The position numbers and the translations under genes were made by a program. A stretch of 64,000 bases of DNA, taken from Candidatus Thioglobus sp. MED-G25. Its GTDB lineage: Bacteria > Pseudomonadota > Gammaproteobacteria > Arenicellales > UBA868. The stretch spans positions 19,488-83,487 of the forward strand of contig NTKC01000008.1 of the NCBI GenBank assembly GCA_002456995.1, read 5' to 3'. Below the pieces are notes generated by a model. The model was not told where the DNA came from. It did not search any database and was given only the letters and a program-made list of their open reading frames with translations. Each line of letters begins with the position of its first letter. Within the stretch, counting starts at the first letter, position 1. This document shows, piece by piece, positions 1 through 8,476 of this stretch.

Positions 1-195
1 TTGCTCCAGATACTCCAGATGGCCGTGGGCGTGACCAGTTTCCCCTTCCGCAGTTGATCTAAACACAGCCGCAACATCGTTATACCCCTCTACATCGGCC
101 TTGGCCGCGAAATACAAATAACGCCGGTTTGCCTGCGACTCTCCGGCAAATGCATCTTTGAGATGCTGTTCTGTTTGACTCCCTTTGAATGTCAT
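1..195 (-). CDS. Rubrerythrin, C-terminally cut by window edge
   Basis: Only the first 65 codons are in the window and the rest lies beyond the left edge, so the ORF track omits it. The translated start (MTFKGSQTEQHLKDAFAGES) followed by QANRRYLYFAAKAD and AEGETGHAHGHLEYL matches the N-terminal four-helix ferritin-like domain of rubrerythrins. It carries the expected Glu of the first helix and an ExxH-type di-iron ligand pair (EGETGHAH). Rubrerythrins reduce hydrogen peroxide in the cytoplasm. The ATG at 193-195 is preceded by GGAGG with normal spacing, which fixes the start. Whether the C-terminal rubredoxin domain is present cannot be seen. Confidence 0.88.
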   Translation of the reverse strand, partial: MTFKGSQTEQHLKDAFAGESQANRRYLYFAAKADVEGYNDVAAVFRSTAEGETGHAHGHLEYLEQ

Positions 196-307
196 ATCAC
201 CGCCTCCATAACCGAATTGCTGAAGAATTTCAGCTTGCGATAAAATAGAGTGGGTGATCCTGAGTCTAAATCGAGGCTTCAATCAAGGTCAACGAGGCAA
301 CTTATCT

Positions 308-550
308 ATGGCCAGACAAACAAAACCGAAAATTGGGGATTTCGAGAAGTCCCTAAAGGAACTTGAAACCATTGTTGTAAGGATGGAGGAAGGTGATCAG
401 TCGCTGGAAGCCTCCCTGAAAGATTTTGAGCGGGGTATGGCACTCGCTCAGATCTGCAGATCCAGCCTGGATACTGCAGAACAGAAGGTACAAATGCTGA
501 TTGAGAAAAACGGCGCGCTACAAACCGAACCCTTCGAGCCAGAAAACTAG
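308..550 (+). CDS. xseB: Exodeoxyribonuclease VII small subunit
   Basis: An 80-residue protein with the XseB signature: FEKSLKELETIVVRMEEGDQ, then SLEASLKDFERGMALAQIC, then LDTAEQKVQML. XseB is the small helical subunit that binds XseA to form exonuclease VII, which degrades single-stranded DNA. The track starts at 254, but ATG 308 (MARQTKPK) fits the family length and has GAGG about ten bases upstream, so I use 308. The final G of its TAG stop is the first base of the ispA GTG start, so translation is probably coupled. xseB-ispA-dxs is the normal gammaproteobacterial order. Confidence 0.95.
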   Translation: MARQTKPKIGDFEKSLKELETIVVRMEEGDQSLEASLKDFERGMALAQICRSSLDTAEQKVQMLIEKNGALQTEPFEPEN

Positions 551-1446
551 TGCCCGGCAAGGACTTTCTTGAACCAGTCTGGACGGTATGGCGACAACGT
601 GTAGCTGATTATCTGGATCGAATACTACCCGTAACTGCAGATCAACCGGGCCTGCTGCACAGTGCCATGCGCTACAGTACACTGGCTGTAGGCAAACGTT
701 TCCGGGCAGCGTTGGTTTATGCCGCTGGCAGACATACCGGTGCGGCGGACAGCGCACTAGATGTTCCAGCGTGTGCAGTTGAACTGGTGCACACTTTCTC
801 ACTGATTCACGATGATCTACCTGCAATGGATGATGACGATCTGCGGCGTGGACAACCCACCTGCCACAAGGCTTTTGATGAGGCGACTGCGATCCTGGCA
901 GGCGATGCCTTACAGGCATTGGCTTTTGAGCTGCTCGCATCCGACAGCGCCCTAACGGTTGACGCTGAACGGCGCCTTGGGATGTGTCAATTACTCGCCA
1001 GCGCAGCAGGGACACGGGGTCTCGCCGGCGGCCAGGCCCTGGATCTGACAGAATCATCCGCTATCGGGATGGAATCATTGGCGAATAGACATGCGCTCAA
1101 AACCGGCAGTCTAATACGGGCATCTGTGGCATTGGGCGCGCTGACCGGTTCGGCCGATCAAACGACATTAGATCATCTGGATAAATTTGCCGATGCAATT
1201 GGACTGGCTTATCAGGTCATTGATGATGTTCTCGACGGTACCGTCAGCACAGACATTCTCGGCAAAGACAGCGACTCCGACCGCCACGCTGACAAATTCA
1301 CGTACCTCACTGAACTCGGTGAACAGAACGCACGTGAGTTTGCGCAGAATCTGCACGAGCGTGCGATCAGTTCACTGGACGACTTATCGATGAACACCAA
1401 TTTGCTCAGGGACCTCGCTGGATTTACTATCCACAGAACGCACTGA
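550..1446 (+). CDS. ispA: Farnesyl diphosphate synthase (geranyltranstransferase)
   Basis: A 298-residue all-helical prenyl transferase that condenses IPP with DMAPP/GPP to farnesyl diphosphate in the cytoplasm. The first Asp-rich motif is DDLPAMDDDD (about residues 88-97), followed by LRRG. The second is VIDDVLD near residue 220. The spacing inside the first motif (DDxxxxD) is that of bacterial type FPP synthases. The start is GTG, overlapping the last base of the xseB stop. It lies directly upstream of dxs, so the first MEP enzyme and the first chain-elongation enzyme are co-transcribed. Length is normal and all key motifs are intact. Confidence 0.96.
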   Translation: MPGKDFLEPVWTVWRQRVADYLDRILPVTADQPGLLHSAMRYSTLAVGKRFRAALVYAAGRHTGAADSALDVPACAVELVHTFSLIHDDLPAMDDDDLRRGQPTCHKAFDEATAILAGDALQALAFELLASDSALTVDAERRLGMCQLLASAAGTRGLAGGQALDLTESSAIGMESLANRHALKTGSLIRASVALGALTGSADQTTLDHLDKFADAIGLAYQVIDDVLDGTVSTDILGKDSDSDRHADKFTYLTELGEQNAREFAQNLHERAISSLDDLSMNTNLLRDLAGFTIHRTH

Positions 1447-1497
1447 TACCGATCACCTTGGCTCAGGCCAAACGTCGACCCTAATTCGACTTCCCCT

Positions 1498-3384
1498 ATG
1501 AATAAAGCGTCACAAAATAATCTTCTGGACCGCATAGATTCACCATCTGATCTACGCCAACTCAAGCAAGCACAACTGCCCCAACTGGCCCAGGAGATCC
1601 GCGACTACCTGATCAACACAATCTCGGCTACCGGCGGACATCTGGCGCCTGGTCTGGGTGCAGTTGAACTCACGCTGGCACTGCATTATGTGTTTGACAC
1701 CCCCCGTGACCGCCTAGTCTGGGATATCGGTCACCAAGCCTATCCGCACAAAATATTGACGGGCCGGAAACATCAACTCCATACAATCCGTCAGCAGTCT
1801 GGACTTTCGGGATTTCTGAGTCGCACTGAAAGCGACTATGACGTTTTTGGTGCTGGGCATTCCAGCACATCAATCAGCGCTGCCCTTGGCATGGCTGTGG
1901 CATCAAGGCTCGATAATCAACAGCGCGAAGTTGTTGCCATCATTGGAGACGGAGGACTGACCGCGGGTCTTGCGATGGAAGCTCTAAACAATGCCGGTGC
2001 CAATGACAACGACATTCTTGTGGTTCTCAATGACAACGAAATGTCGATCTCACGGAACGTAGGCGCCATATCGAACTACCTTGCCAGAATCCTTTCAGGG
2101 AAAGCCTATACCACGGTCAGAGAAGGCAGTAAAACGGTCCTGGGCACCATACCGCCCATGCAGGCACTGGCGAGGCGCTGGGAAGAACACATGAAAGGCA
2201 TGGTCATGCCGAGCACGCTTTTCGAAGAACTTGGGTTCTACTATATCGGTCCAATCAACGGGCACGACACACACACCCTGATCTCTACCCTGAAGAACCT
2301 CAAGTCCATGCGCGGCCCGCGTTTTCTGCACGTGGTGACCCAGAAAGGACGTGGCTACGAACCGGCTGAAGGAGACCCCAGCGTCTTTCATGGTGTCGGC
2401 CCGTTCGATCCGTCTACCGGCAAAGTCGAAAAGAAAACCAGCAGTCGGACCTACAGCCACGTTTTTGGTGATTGGCTGTGTGACATGGCCGAAGAGGATG
2501 GAAAACTCATCGGAATTACACCTGCCATGCGTGAAGGTTCGGGTCTAGTGAGATTTTCTGAAGAATTTCCAGAACGCTACTTTGATGTCGGCATTGCAGA
2601 ACAGCACGCAATGACATTTGCTGCAGGTGTCGCCTGCGAGGGTCTGAAACCGGTCGTCGCCATCTACTCAACCTTCTTACAACGAGCTTACGATCAGCTG
2701 ATACATGATGTCAGCGTTCAGGGATTGGATGTAACATTGGCCATAGACCGCGCCGGCATTGTCGGCGCAGATGGGCCAACCCACCAGGGCGCTTTCGATC
2801 TCACTTTTCTTCGCTGCCTGCCCAATATGGTCGTGATGGCGCCGGCAGATGAAGCTGAATGCCGAGACATGCTGTATACCGCCTACCACCATCAGGGTCC
2901 TGCGGCTGTGCGTTATCCCCGTGGTGGCGGTCCGGGGAAGCCCGAAAACAAGGTTATGAATAGACTACCGCTTGGTCGTGCACAAACCATAAGGACCGGA
3001 AAGAGAATCGCAATACTTGCCTTTGGCACTATGGTTTCACCCGCACTGGAGGCGGCAAATTCTCTCGATGCAACCGTAGTTAATATGCGTTTTGTGAAAC
3101 CATTAGATGAATCTCTTATTCTGGACATGGCCGGGAGCCATGACATGCTGATTACCGTTGAAGAGAACACTGTGCTTGGTGGTGCGGGTTCGGGTGTCTC
3201 GGAAATCTTGCGGAACAAGCAATTCACCGTGCCGATGCTGAGTCTGGGCCTGCCCGATATTCATATCGAACACGGTTCAGCAAATGACATGCTCGCCGCC
3301 TGTGGCCTTGATGCTGCCGGGATACATCAAGCAATCAAGCAAGCGATGCAATCCCAGCTTGCCCCTATTCTTGAATCTGCTTAG
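1498..3384 (+). CDS. dxs: 1-deoxy-D-xylulose-5-phosphate synthase
   Basis: A 628-residue ThDP enzyme of the transketolase superfamily. It condenses pyruvate and glyceraldehyde 3-phosphate to DXP, the entry step of the MEP isoprenoid route. Visible landmarks are [13 protein letters not shown] near residue 80, the ThDP/Mg motif [18 protein letters not shown] around 150-170, the pyrimidine-domain sequence [13 protein letters not shown] near 370, and [18 protein letters not shown] around 410. The C-terminal transketolase domain is complete. It follows ispA after about 50 bases. ispG further along (17.1 kb) is a second MEP gene in the same window. Confidence 0.97.
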   Translation: MNKASQNNLLDRIDSPSDLRQLKQAQLPQLAQEIRDYLINTISATGGHLAPGLGAVELTLALHYVFDTPRDRLVWDIGHQAYPHKILTGRKHQLHTIRQQSGLSGFLSRTESDYDVFGAGHSSTSISAALGMAVASRLDNQQREVVAIIGDGGLTAGLAMEALNNAGANDNDILVVLNDNEMSISRNVGAISNYLARILSGKAYTTVREGSKTVLGTIPPMQALARRWEEHMKGMVMPSTLFEELGFYYIGPINGHDTHTLISTLKNLKSMRGPRFLHVVTQKGRGYEPAEGDPSVFHGVGPFDPSTGKVEKKTSSRTYSHVFGDWLCDMAEEDGKLIGITPAMREGSGLVRFSEEFPERYFDVGIAEQHAMTFAAGVACEGLKPVVAIYSTFLQRAYDQLIHDVSVQGLDVTLAIDRAGIVGADGPTHQGAFDLTFLRCLPNMVVMAPADEAECRDMLYTAYHHQGPAAVRYPRGGGPGKPENKVMNRLPLGRAQTIRTGKRIAILAFGTMVSPALEAANSLDATVVNMRFVKPLDESLILDMAGSHDMLITVEENTVLGGAGSGVSEILRNKQFTVPMLSLGLPDIHIEHGSANDMLAACGLDAAGIHQAIKQAMQSQLAPILESA

Positions 3385-3429
3385 ACTTGTGGGAGCGTGT
3401 GTGCTCTAACTCACGAAGTACTCTATCTT

Positions 3430-4245
3430 ATGAACAAACCCCTACCCGAACCCGTCATCGACTCGACGATTGCGGATGTCCAAGGGAGTCCGGACAACCG
3501 GAACCTGACCATTGACAAAGTGGGGGTGAAAGATGTCCGTCATCCTGTCATTGTCAAAGATCGGAGTGGCTGGGAACAACACACCGTTGCCAACTTCAAT
3601 ATGTTTGTTGAACTGCCCCATAATTTCAAGGGCACGCACATGTCCCGTTTCATCGAGATCCTCAACCAGCATGAACGGGAAACCACTGTTCAGTCTTTCC
3701 GGGTCATGCTACATGAGATGATCGAGCACTTGGATGCCCACACAGGGCATATCGAAATGAGTTTTCCATTTTTTCTGCAAAAGAAAGCCCCGGTTACCGG
3801 AGTTGAGAGTTTGCTCGACTATCAGGTGACGCTGACCGGTCAGGTCAATCAGAGTAGCGTCGTCACGGAAATTCGTATTGTCGTGCCCGTGACCAGCCTG
3901 TGCCCCTGCTCCAAGGAAATATCTAACTATGGGGCCCACAACCAGCGTTCTCATGTCACCGTAAGCGTCCGCTCTAGTGCGTTTATCTGGATCGAGGAGT
4001 TGATCGAAACAGTCGAAGCACAGGCGAGTTGCGAATTGTATGGTCTACTCAAAAGACCTGACGAGAAATATGTCACCGAAAAAGCGTACGATAATCCAAA
4101 GTTCGTCGAAGACCTTGTTCGCGATATTGCCGGTCAACTGAATCAGGACCAAAGAATCAGCAGCTATACCGTTGAAGCCGAAAACTTCGAATCTATCCAT
4201 AATCATTCCGCTTACGCGCAGATCCACTGCGAACAGCAAGACTGA
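3430..4245 (+). CDS. folE2: GTP cyclohydrolase FolE2 (type IB)
   Basis: A 271-residue protein of the FolE2/YciA-type GTP cyclohydrolase family, which makes 7,8-dihydroneopterin triphosphate for folate and queuosine precursors without needing zinc. Recognisable are [31 protein letters not shown] and the active-site region [19 protein letters not shown] with its conserved Cys. The track uses GTG 3397, where the only GGGAG lies one base from the start and cannot work. ATG 3430 (MNKPLPEP) matches family length but has only a weak ribosome site. It probably belongs to the xseB-ispA-dxs operon. A folate enzyme is pertinent to the tetrahydrofolate-dependent cluster at 26-31 kb, although unlinked. 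Confidence 0.93.
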   Translation: MNKPLPEPVIDSTIADVQGSPDNRNLTIDKVGVKDVRHPVIVKDRSGWEQHTVANFNMFVELPHNFKGTHMSRFIEILNQHERETTVQSFRVMLHEMIEHLDAHTGHIEMSFPFFLQKKAPVTGVESLLDYQVTLTGQVNQSSVVTEIRIVVPVTSLCPCSKEISNYGAHNQRSHVTVSVRSSAFIWIEELIETVEAQASCELYGLLKRPDEKYVTEKAYDNPKFVEDLVRDIAGQLNQDQRISSYTVEAENFESIHNHSAYAQIHCEQQD

Positions 4246-4249
4246 ACAA

Positions 4250-4266
4250 CGCCCCGCGGCGCTTTT
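4250..4266 (+). terminator. Weak terminator-like hairpin after folE2
   Basis: CGCC-CCGC-GGCG followed by C and four T residues, just after the folE2 stop. The stem is only four base pairs, so this is a tentative intrinsic terminator for the xseB-ispA-dxs-folE2 operon. Confidence 0.3.
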
Positions 4267-4351
4267 AGTCGCATTCTCCGATGGATCAGGTGATTTTTCT
4301 CCGGCGCACGGTAACAACCGTCAACACCTCAATTGATTAGGCCCTCTACGC

Positions 4352-5233
4352 ATGCGTATAGGGATTGATCTGGGCGGAACCAAGACCGAGGGTGTCATAC
4401 TCGACCGGGGCGGTAAAGAACTTGTCCGTCGTCGCTACCCCACCCCCCGAGCTGAAGGCTACGAGGCCATCCTAAACACTATCGGATCTCTGATTGCGGA
4501 ACTTGACCAGTTCGCCGGGTATCAGTGCACAGTTGGTGTCTGCACACCCGGTGCAGTGTCACAAGTCAACGGGTGCTTGAAGAATTCAAATACAGTGTGC
4601 ATGAATGGTCGACCAGTCGCTAGTGATTTGGAAAACCTTATCGGCCGGCCGGTTCGGCTGGAGAATGATGCCAACTGTTTCGCCCTTGCTGAGGCCATCG
4701 ATGGTGCCGGCAAGAATGCCGGCAGTGTTTTCGGAATCATTCTGGGGACCGGGGTGGGTGCAGGCATTGTCATCAACAGGACTCTGTTCAAAGGACTGCA
4801 TCACATCGCCGGTGAGTGGGGTCACAATGTACTGGAAGCCGATGGCCCGCTATGCTACTGCGGCAATAACGGCTGTGTAGAAACGTTTCTCTCGGGACCA
4901 GGTCTGGTGGCTGAGTATGTCAGACAGGGCGGTGACACCAGCGTGGACGCTACCACGGTGGCGACACGAGCCGCACACGACCCCACAGCGGGGGAAGCAC
5001 TGAATGTGTTTTTAGATCGATTTGGTCGGGCCCTGGCAATGGTGATCAATATCCTGGACCCTGATTTGGTCGTCCTTGGGGGTGGCCTTTCCAAAATCGA
5101 GCGTCTATATATCGAGGGGCGCCAGCGCACTGCGCTTTACGTATTCAACGAAGACTTCCGCACGCCGATCGTATCGAATAATCATGGAGACAGCGGCGGT
5201 GTCCGCGGTGCCGCCCTACTCTGGCCAGAGTGA
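4352..5233 (+). CDS. ROK-family sugar kinase (fructokinase-like)
   Basis: A 293-residue kinase of the ROK family, which phosphorylates a hexose (fructose, glucose or an N-acetyl sugar) with ATP in the cytoplasm. It opens with the phosphate-binding loop IGIDLGGTKTEG, has the sugar-binding segment LENDANCFALAEA near residue 105, the second phosphate loop GTGVGAGIV near 135, GEWGHN, and the ROK zinc site CYCGNNGCVETFLSGPGL near 170. VVLGGGLS near 245 is the adenosine motif. The overall pattern is closest to bacterial fructokinase (Mak)/N-acetylglucosamine kinase (NagK); the exact sugar cannot be read. It is monocistronic, convergent with the ATL gene. Confidence 0.9.
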   Translation: MRIGIDLGGTKTEGVILDRGGKELVRRRYPTPRAEGYEAILNTIGSLIAELDQFAGYQCTVGVCTPGAVSQVNGCLKNSNTVCMNGRPVASDLENLIGRPVRLENDANCFALAEAIDGAGKNAGSVFGIILGTGVGAGIVINRTLFKGLHHIAGEWGHNVLEADGPLCYCGNNGCVETFLSGPGLVAEYVRQGGDTSVDATTVATRAAHDPTAGEALNVFLDRFGRALAMVINILDPDLVVLGGGLSKIERLYIEGRQRTALYVFNEDFRTPIVSNNHGDSGGVRGAALLWPE

Positions 5234-5238
5234 TCTAG

Positions 5239-5270
5239 CTGACGCTAGGGAAATCTCCCGCTTGCGTCAG
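5239..5270. terminator. Two-part hairpin between convergent genes
   Basis: CTGACGC and GCGTCAG form a perfect 7-bp stem that encloses a second stem GGGA/TCCC. It lies at the junction of two convergent genes (ROK kinase ends 5233, ATL gene ends 5245), so it overlaps the end of the ATL frame. There is no clear T-run on either strand. A bidirectional terminator is the natural reading, but it is an inference from structure and position. Confidence 0.42.
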
Positions 5271-5646
5271 TGTCACGCCGTGGGGGTGGTTGCAGACCCC
5301 TCTCGTAGAGCCAGTCCCAATCCGGACCGTCCCATCCAAACCTCTTAAGGTCTACTGTCCCTTTAAGGCTAAACACAATTCCCTCACGGATTAATGCCTG
5401 GCGCTGACGCGGGTCTGCTGCACCATCGCTGCGGGTGCTGATCTTTCCCTGGCTGTTGATCACCCGCTGCCAGGGCACATCCATCCCGGCTGGGAGCGAT
5501 GCCAGAGCATAGCCGACGAGCCTTGGGCCACACCCCACGATGGCAGCAACCTGCCCATAGGTCGCAACAACACCCGCCGGGATTGTCTTCACAACCTCGT
5601 AAATCGTTTGATGGCGTACTGAGAAAGATTCTGTAGCGCTGCTCAT
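5245..5646 (-). CDS. Alkyltransferase-like protein (ATL, MGMT fold)
   Basis: A 133-residue protein of the O6-alkylguanine-DNA alkyltransferase C-terminal domain family: IPAGVVATYGQVAAIVG (helix-turn-helix part) then LPAGMDVPWQRVINSQGKIS. In true MGMT the active-site motif is PCHRV. Here the position of the nucleophilic Cys is Trp (PWQRV), which is the hallmark of ATL proteins. ATLs bind O6-alkylguanine lesions without repairing them and hand them to nucleotide-excision repair. ATG 5646 fits the family start. An upstream GTG at 5682 overlaps the xpt stop and would add 12 residues, so translational coupling to xpt is possible. Confidence 0.9.
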   Translation of the reverse strand: MSSATESFSVRHQTIYEVVKTIPAGVVATYGQVAAIVGCGPRLVGYALASLPAGMDVPWQRVINSQGKISTRSDGAADPRQRQALIREGIVFSLKGTVDLKRFGWDGPDWDWLYERGLQPPPRRDTDASGRFP

Positions 5647-5675
5647 CCTGGTTAAGCCCGGGTTTAACTGATCAC

Positions 5676-6251
5676 TCAGCACACCTTCATGTGGTCACCC
5701 ACAAACTCGATAGTCGCCAACGTCAGAATAGGTGCATCGACATCCGACAACATCTCTCGGCCACCTTCAGCAGGTTTTTCGATCACACAACCAATGCCGA
5801 CTAGATTCGCTTGGCTTTCACGCACAAGACGAACGAGTGCACTGAGCGTCGACCCTGTAGCCAGAAAATCATCGATAATCAGCACACAGTCATCCGGCCC
5901 TAGAAAACGGCGATCTACCATAAGGTCGATGTGGGAGCCTCGGGTTCGACTGATAGCCTCGGCGACATAATAAGTACCTGTCATCAGAGCAGAGCGACCT
6001 TTGCGGGCATAAATCAACTCCGCACCAAATGTTGACGCCACACCCAGCGCTACAGGAATACCACTGACTTCCGCGGTGACGACTTTAGTCACCAGATCAA
6101 CGCCACACGCCTGAAACTGTGAGCAGAGCTCTACTGCCATGCGCAAAGTGAGTCCAGGCTCAACCTGGTGGTTCAGAAAACTGTCCAGCTTGACAATCCC
6201 ACCGCCGACGTGGACACCTTCGTTGGTAATCTTGTCGATCAACTCCTGCAT
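5676..6251 (-). CDS. xpt: Xanthine phosphoribosyltransferase
   Basis: A 191-residue type I phosphoribosyltransferase that salvages xanthine to XMP using PRPP in the cytoplasm. The sequence follows the Bacillus-type Xpt pattern closely: VKLDSFLNHQVEPGL near the start, VTAEVSGIPVALGVA, YARKGRSALMTG, the PRPP loop VLIIDDFLATGSTLSALV near residue 125, and GIGCVIEKPAEGGRE. Length matches the family. The stop overlaps the possible GTG start of the ATL gene, so the two are probably one transcript. Confidence 0.93.
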   Translation of the reverse strand: MQELIDKITNEGVHVGGGIVKLDSFLNHQVEPGLTLRMAVELCSQFQACGVDLVTKVVTAEVSGIPVALGVASTFGAELIYARKGRSALMTGTYYVAEAISRTRGSHIDLMVDRRFLGPDDCVLIIDDFLATGSTLSALVRLVRESQANLVGIGCVIEKPAEGGREMLSDVDAPILTLATIEFVGDHMKVC

Positions 6252-6299
6252 ATCCTTCCCCGGCCAACTCTGTACAGCATCGCGGAATATCGTAACAGA

Positions 6300-7082
6300 T
6301 CAGGGACGTATTCTCTGTTCTGCACACTGATTCAGGCTCTCGAGTACTTCTTCTAGCGTGCTACCCAATAGCTGAAGCTGAACATTCTCTGACAGTCGAT
6401 GATCACCGTTCTTTACCAGGCAGACTCGAACATCGGATGTGGTCAGCGCTTGACTCAATTGAACAGCGGTTTCCCAGGGTACCTCCGTGTCCAGCATACC
6501 CTGGATCAGACGCACGGGACAGTGAATATCGATGGGATTTTCCATCAACAAATTTTTTTCCCCGTCTTCGATAAACGCTTTGGTTACCGGATAACCTTCT
6601 GAGTCATGCTCCGAATCCAGCAGAATGATACCGTCACGGTTCAGCGTCTGTCGCTGCTCGGCAGTCAAGTCCCGCCACATCAGGTCTCGGGTGAAGTCCG
6701 GTGCCGCGGCAATTCCGATCATGCCACTGATCTGCGGCCCCAGCGCGAGGGCGACATGCAGCATGATCCAACCGCCCATGCTGGAACCGATCAGTATCAA
6801 TGGACCATCGACGACGGCCTTGATCACTGTTAGGGCGTCCTGGGTCCATGCGCTGATGCTGCCGCTTTCAAATTGACCGCCGGAGGCCCCGTGTCCGGAA
6901 TAATCAAATCGCAGCATTGCATGTCCCTGCGCCCGGCAAAGGTCGGCAAGATACTGTGCTTTGGTGCCGGACATATCGGAGCGGTAACCGCTCAGGAATA
7001 CAACGCAAGGAGCCCGCCCGGGTTCAAACACATAAGCGAGTTTTTGTGCGGCCGCGTTCAGTATAAATTCGGTTTTAGCCAT
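6300..7082 (-). CDS. Alpha/beta hydrolase, ABHD10-like
   Basis: A 260-residue serine hydrolase. The start MAKTEFILNAAAQKLAYVFE followed by VVFLSGYRSDMSGTKAQYLA is the pattern I associate with bacterial homologues of mitochondrial ABHD10, an acyl-protein thioesterase/acyl-glucuronide esterase. The nucleophile elbow is GSSMGGW, the oxyanion region LSGYRSDM, and a likely His is in NGDHRLSE near the C terminus. The track runs to 7163, but ATG 7082 aligns with family starts; neither has a strong ribosome site. The natural substrate is unknown. It sits divergent to the liu operon but outside its palindrome. Confidence 0.85.
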   Translation of the reverse strand: MAKTEFILNAAAQKLAYVFEPGRAPCVVFLSGYRSDMSGTKAQYLADLCRAQGHAMLRFDYSGHGASGGQFESGSISAWTQDALTVIKAVVDGPLILIGSSMGGWIMLHVALALGPQISGMIGIAAAPDFTRDLMWRDLTAEQRQTLNRDGIILLDSEHDSEGYPVTKAFIEDGEKNLLMENPIDIHCPVRLIQGMLDTEVPWETAVQLSQALTTSDVRVCLVKNGDHRLSENVQLQLLGSTLEEVLESLNQCAEQRIRP

Positions 7083-7203
7083 CGTAACTGGAGTCGACAC
7101 AAAGTCTGTCACCGGCCGCTGCGCGGTCATTAAGGCGTACAGTTTCACACCTTCGTTGACCACCTGACAAGCAGCGACTATTTGAAGTCAGGAATTCCAA
7201 AAT

Positions 7204-7229
7204 GATTGACGTTTACGTAAACGTCAATC
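7204..7229. promoter_or_regulatory. 26-bp perfect palindrome, probable LiuR operator
   Basis: GATTGACGTTTAC and its exact reverse complement abut to give a 26-bp perfect palindrome. It starts 89 bases before the first liu gene. It includes the -35 box and fills the whole spacer to the -10. MerR-family regulators act at just such sites, and LiuR, the MerR-type regulator of leucine/isovalerate catabolism in Proteobacteria, is known to use an ACGT-rich palindrome. The regulator assignment is therefore inference; the palindrome itself is seen. Confidence 0.8.
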
Positions 7230-7235
7230 TACAAT
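7206..7235 (+). promoter_or_regulatory. Promoter of the liu operon
   Basis: TTGACG (7206-7211) and TACAAT (7230-7235) are separated by 18 bases, which is good sigma-70 geometry. The palindrome overlaps both the -35 and the spacer. A slightly long spacer with a central operator is typical of MerR-family control, where the protein twists DNA to align the two boxes. Confidence 0.6.
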
Positions 7236-7292
7236 TCACCCTGTACGGCAATATCGCCTTACAACATTGATTTTAGCCTCGGGAAACACCCC

Positions 7293-8459
7293 ATGGAATC
7301 CGCAACTGCACTCAATTTTGCTCTTGGGGAAACGACCGATCTTCTGCGTGACTCGATCCGTGAATTTGCTCGTGCCGAAATCGCGCCGCAGGCATCAGAG
7401 ATTGACCAAAATAATCACTTCCCCCGTGAATTATGGGGGAAAATGGGAGACTTGGGCCTGCTCGGTATCACGGTAGAGGAAGCCTTTGGTGGAGCTGGGA
7501 TGGGCTATTTACAGCACACCGTGGCCATGGAGGAAATCAGCCGTGCGTCAGCGGCTGTCGCATTATCTTATGGCGCCCACTCGAATCTTTGCGTCAACCA
7601 GATCCGTCGTAACGGTACCGACGACCAGAAACACAAATACCTCCCCAAGCTGATCAGTGGCGAGCACATCGGTGCATTGGCCATGAGCGAACCTAGCAGT
7701 GGTTCAGACGTTGTCAGCATGCAGCTTCACGCTGATCGGGTTGACGACGGTTTTCTACTCAACGGCAACAAAATGTGGATTACCAACGGGCCCGACGCTG
7801 ATGTGCTCGTCATCTATGCCAAGACGGAACCCAAAGCAGGATCTAATGGAATCAGCGCATTTCTGATTGAAAAATCGTTCACCGGATTTTCCACCGGTAA
7901 AAAACTCGACAAACTTGGCATGCGAGGTTCCAATACCAGTGAGCTGATATTTGAAGACTGTGCGGTACCGGAAGAAAACATGCTGGGTGAACTGAATACC
8001 GGCGTTCAGTTACTGATGAGCGGCCTTGACTACGAGCGTGTTGTGCTTTCCGGTGGTCCCCTAGGAATCATGCAGGCCTGTATGGACGTGGTGCTCCCCT
8101 ACGTGCATGAACGCACACAATTTGGTCAACCCATCGGCCAGTTCCAGCTGATGCAAGGTAAGCTGGCCGATATGTACACGACTATGAATGCCTCACGAGC
8201 TTATGTTTATGCTGTCGCTGCGGCGTGCGACAGAGGAGAAACAACAAGAAAGGATGCGGCTGGCGCCATTCTCTATGCTGCAGAAAAAGCCACATGGATG
8301 GCGCTTGAATCCATCCAGGCTCTGGGGGGTAATGGTTACATCAACGACTATCCCACCGGTCGACTGCTCCGAGACGCAAAACTTTACGAAATCGGTGCCG
8401 GCACCAGCGAAATCCGACGTATGTTGATCGGCAGAGAACTTTTTGACGACACACGATGA
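7293..8459 (+). CDS. liuA: Isovaleryl-CoA dehydrogenase
   Basis: A 388-residue acyl-CoA dehydrogenase with FAD that oxidises isovaleryl-CoA to 3-methylcrotonyl-CoA in leucine breakdown, passing electrons to ETF. The family-specific stretch [17 protein letters not shown] near residue 95 is typical of IVD. FAD/substrate segments include [11 protein letters not shown] and [10 protein letters not shown]. The catalytic Glu is in [12 protein letters not shown] near residue 250, the internal position used by IVD rather than the C-terminal one of other family members. [33 protein letters not shown] closes it. First gene of the operon; its stop overlaps an upstream ATG of the next frame. Confidence 0.96.
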   Translation: MESATALNFALGETTDLLRDSIREFARAEIAPQASEIDQNNHFPRELWGKMGDLGLLGITVEEAFGGAGMGYLQHTVAMEEISRASAAVALSYGAHSNLCVNQIRRNGTDDQKHKYLPKLISGEHIGALAMSEPSSGSDVVSMQLHADRVDDGFLLNGNKMWITNGPDADVLVIYAKTEPKAGSNGISAFLIEKSFTGFSTGKKLDKLGMRGSNTSELIFEDCAVPEENMLGELNTGVQLLMSGLDYERVVLSGGPLGIMQACMDVVLPYVHERTQFGQPIGQFQLMQGKLADMYTTMNASRAYVYAVAAACDRGETTRKDAAGAILYAAEKATWMALESIQALGGNGYINDYPTGRLLRDAKLYEIGAGTSEIRRMLIGRELFDDTR

Positions 8460-8476
8460 CACAAAACGGAGAACGT

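Noticed and set aside
518-1057. 179-codon minus-strand ORF opposite ispA
   Set aside because: It lies inside ispA, has no recognisable motif, and ispA is certain. It is a shadow frame.
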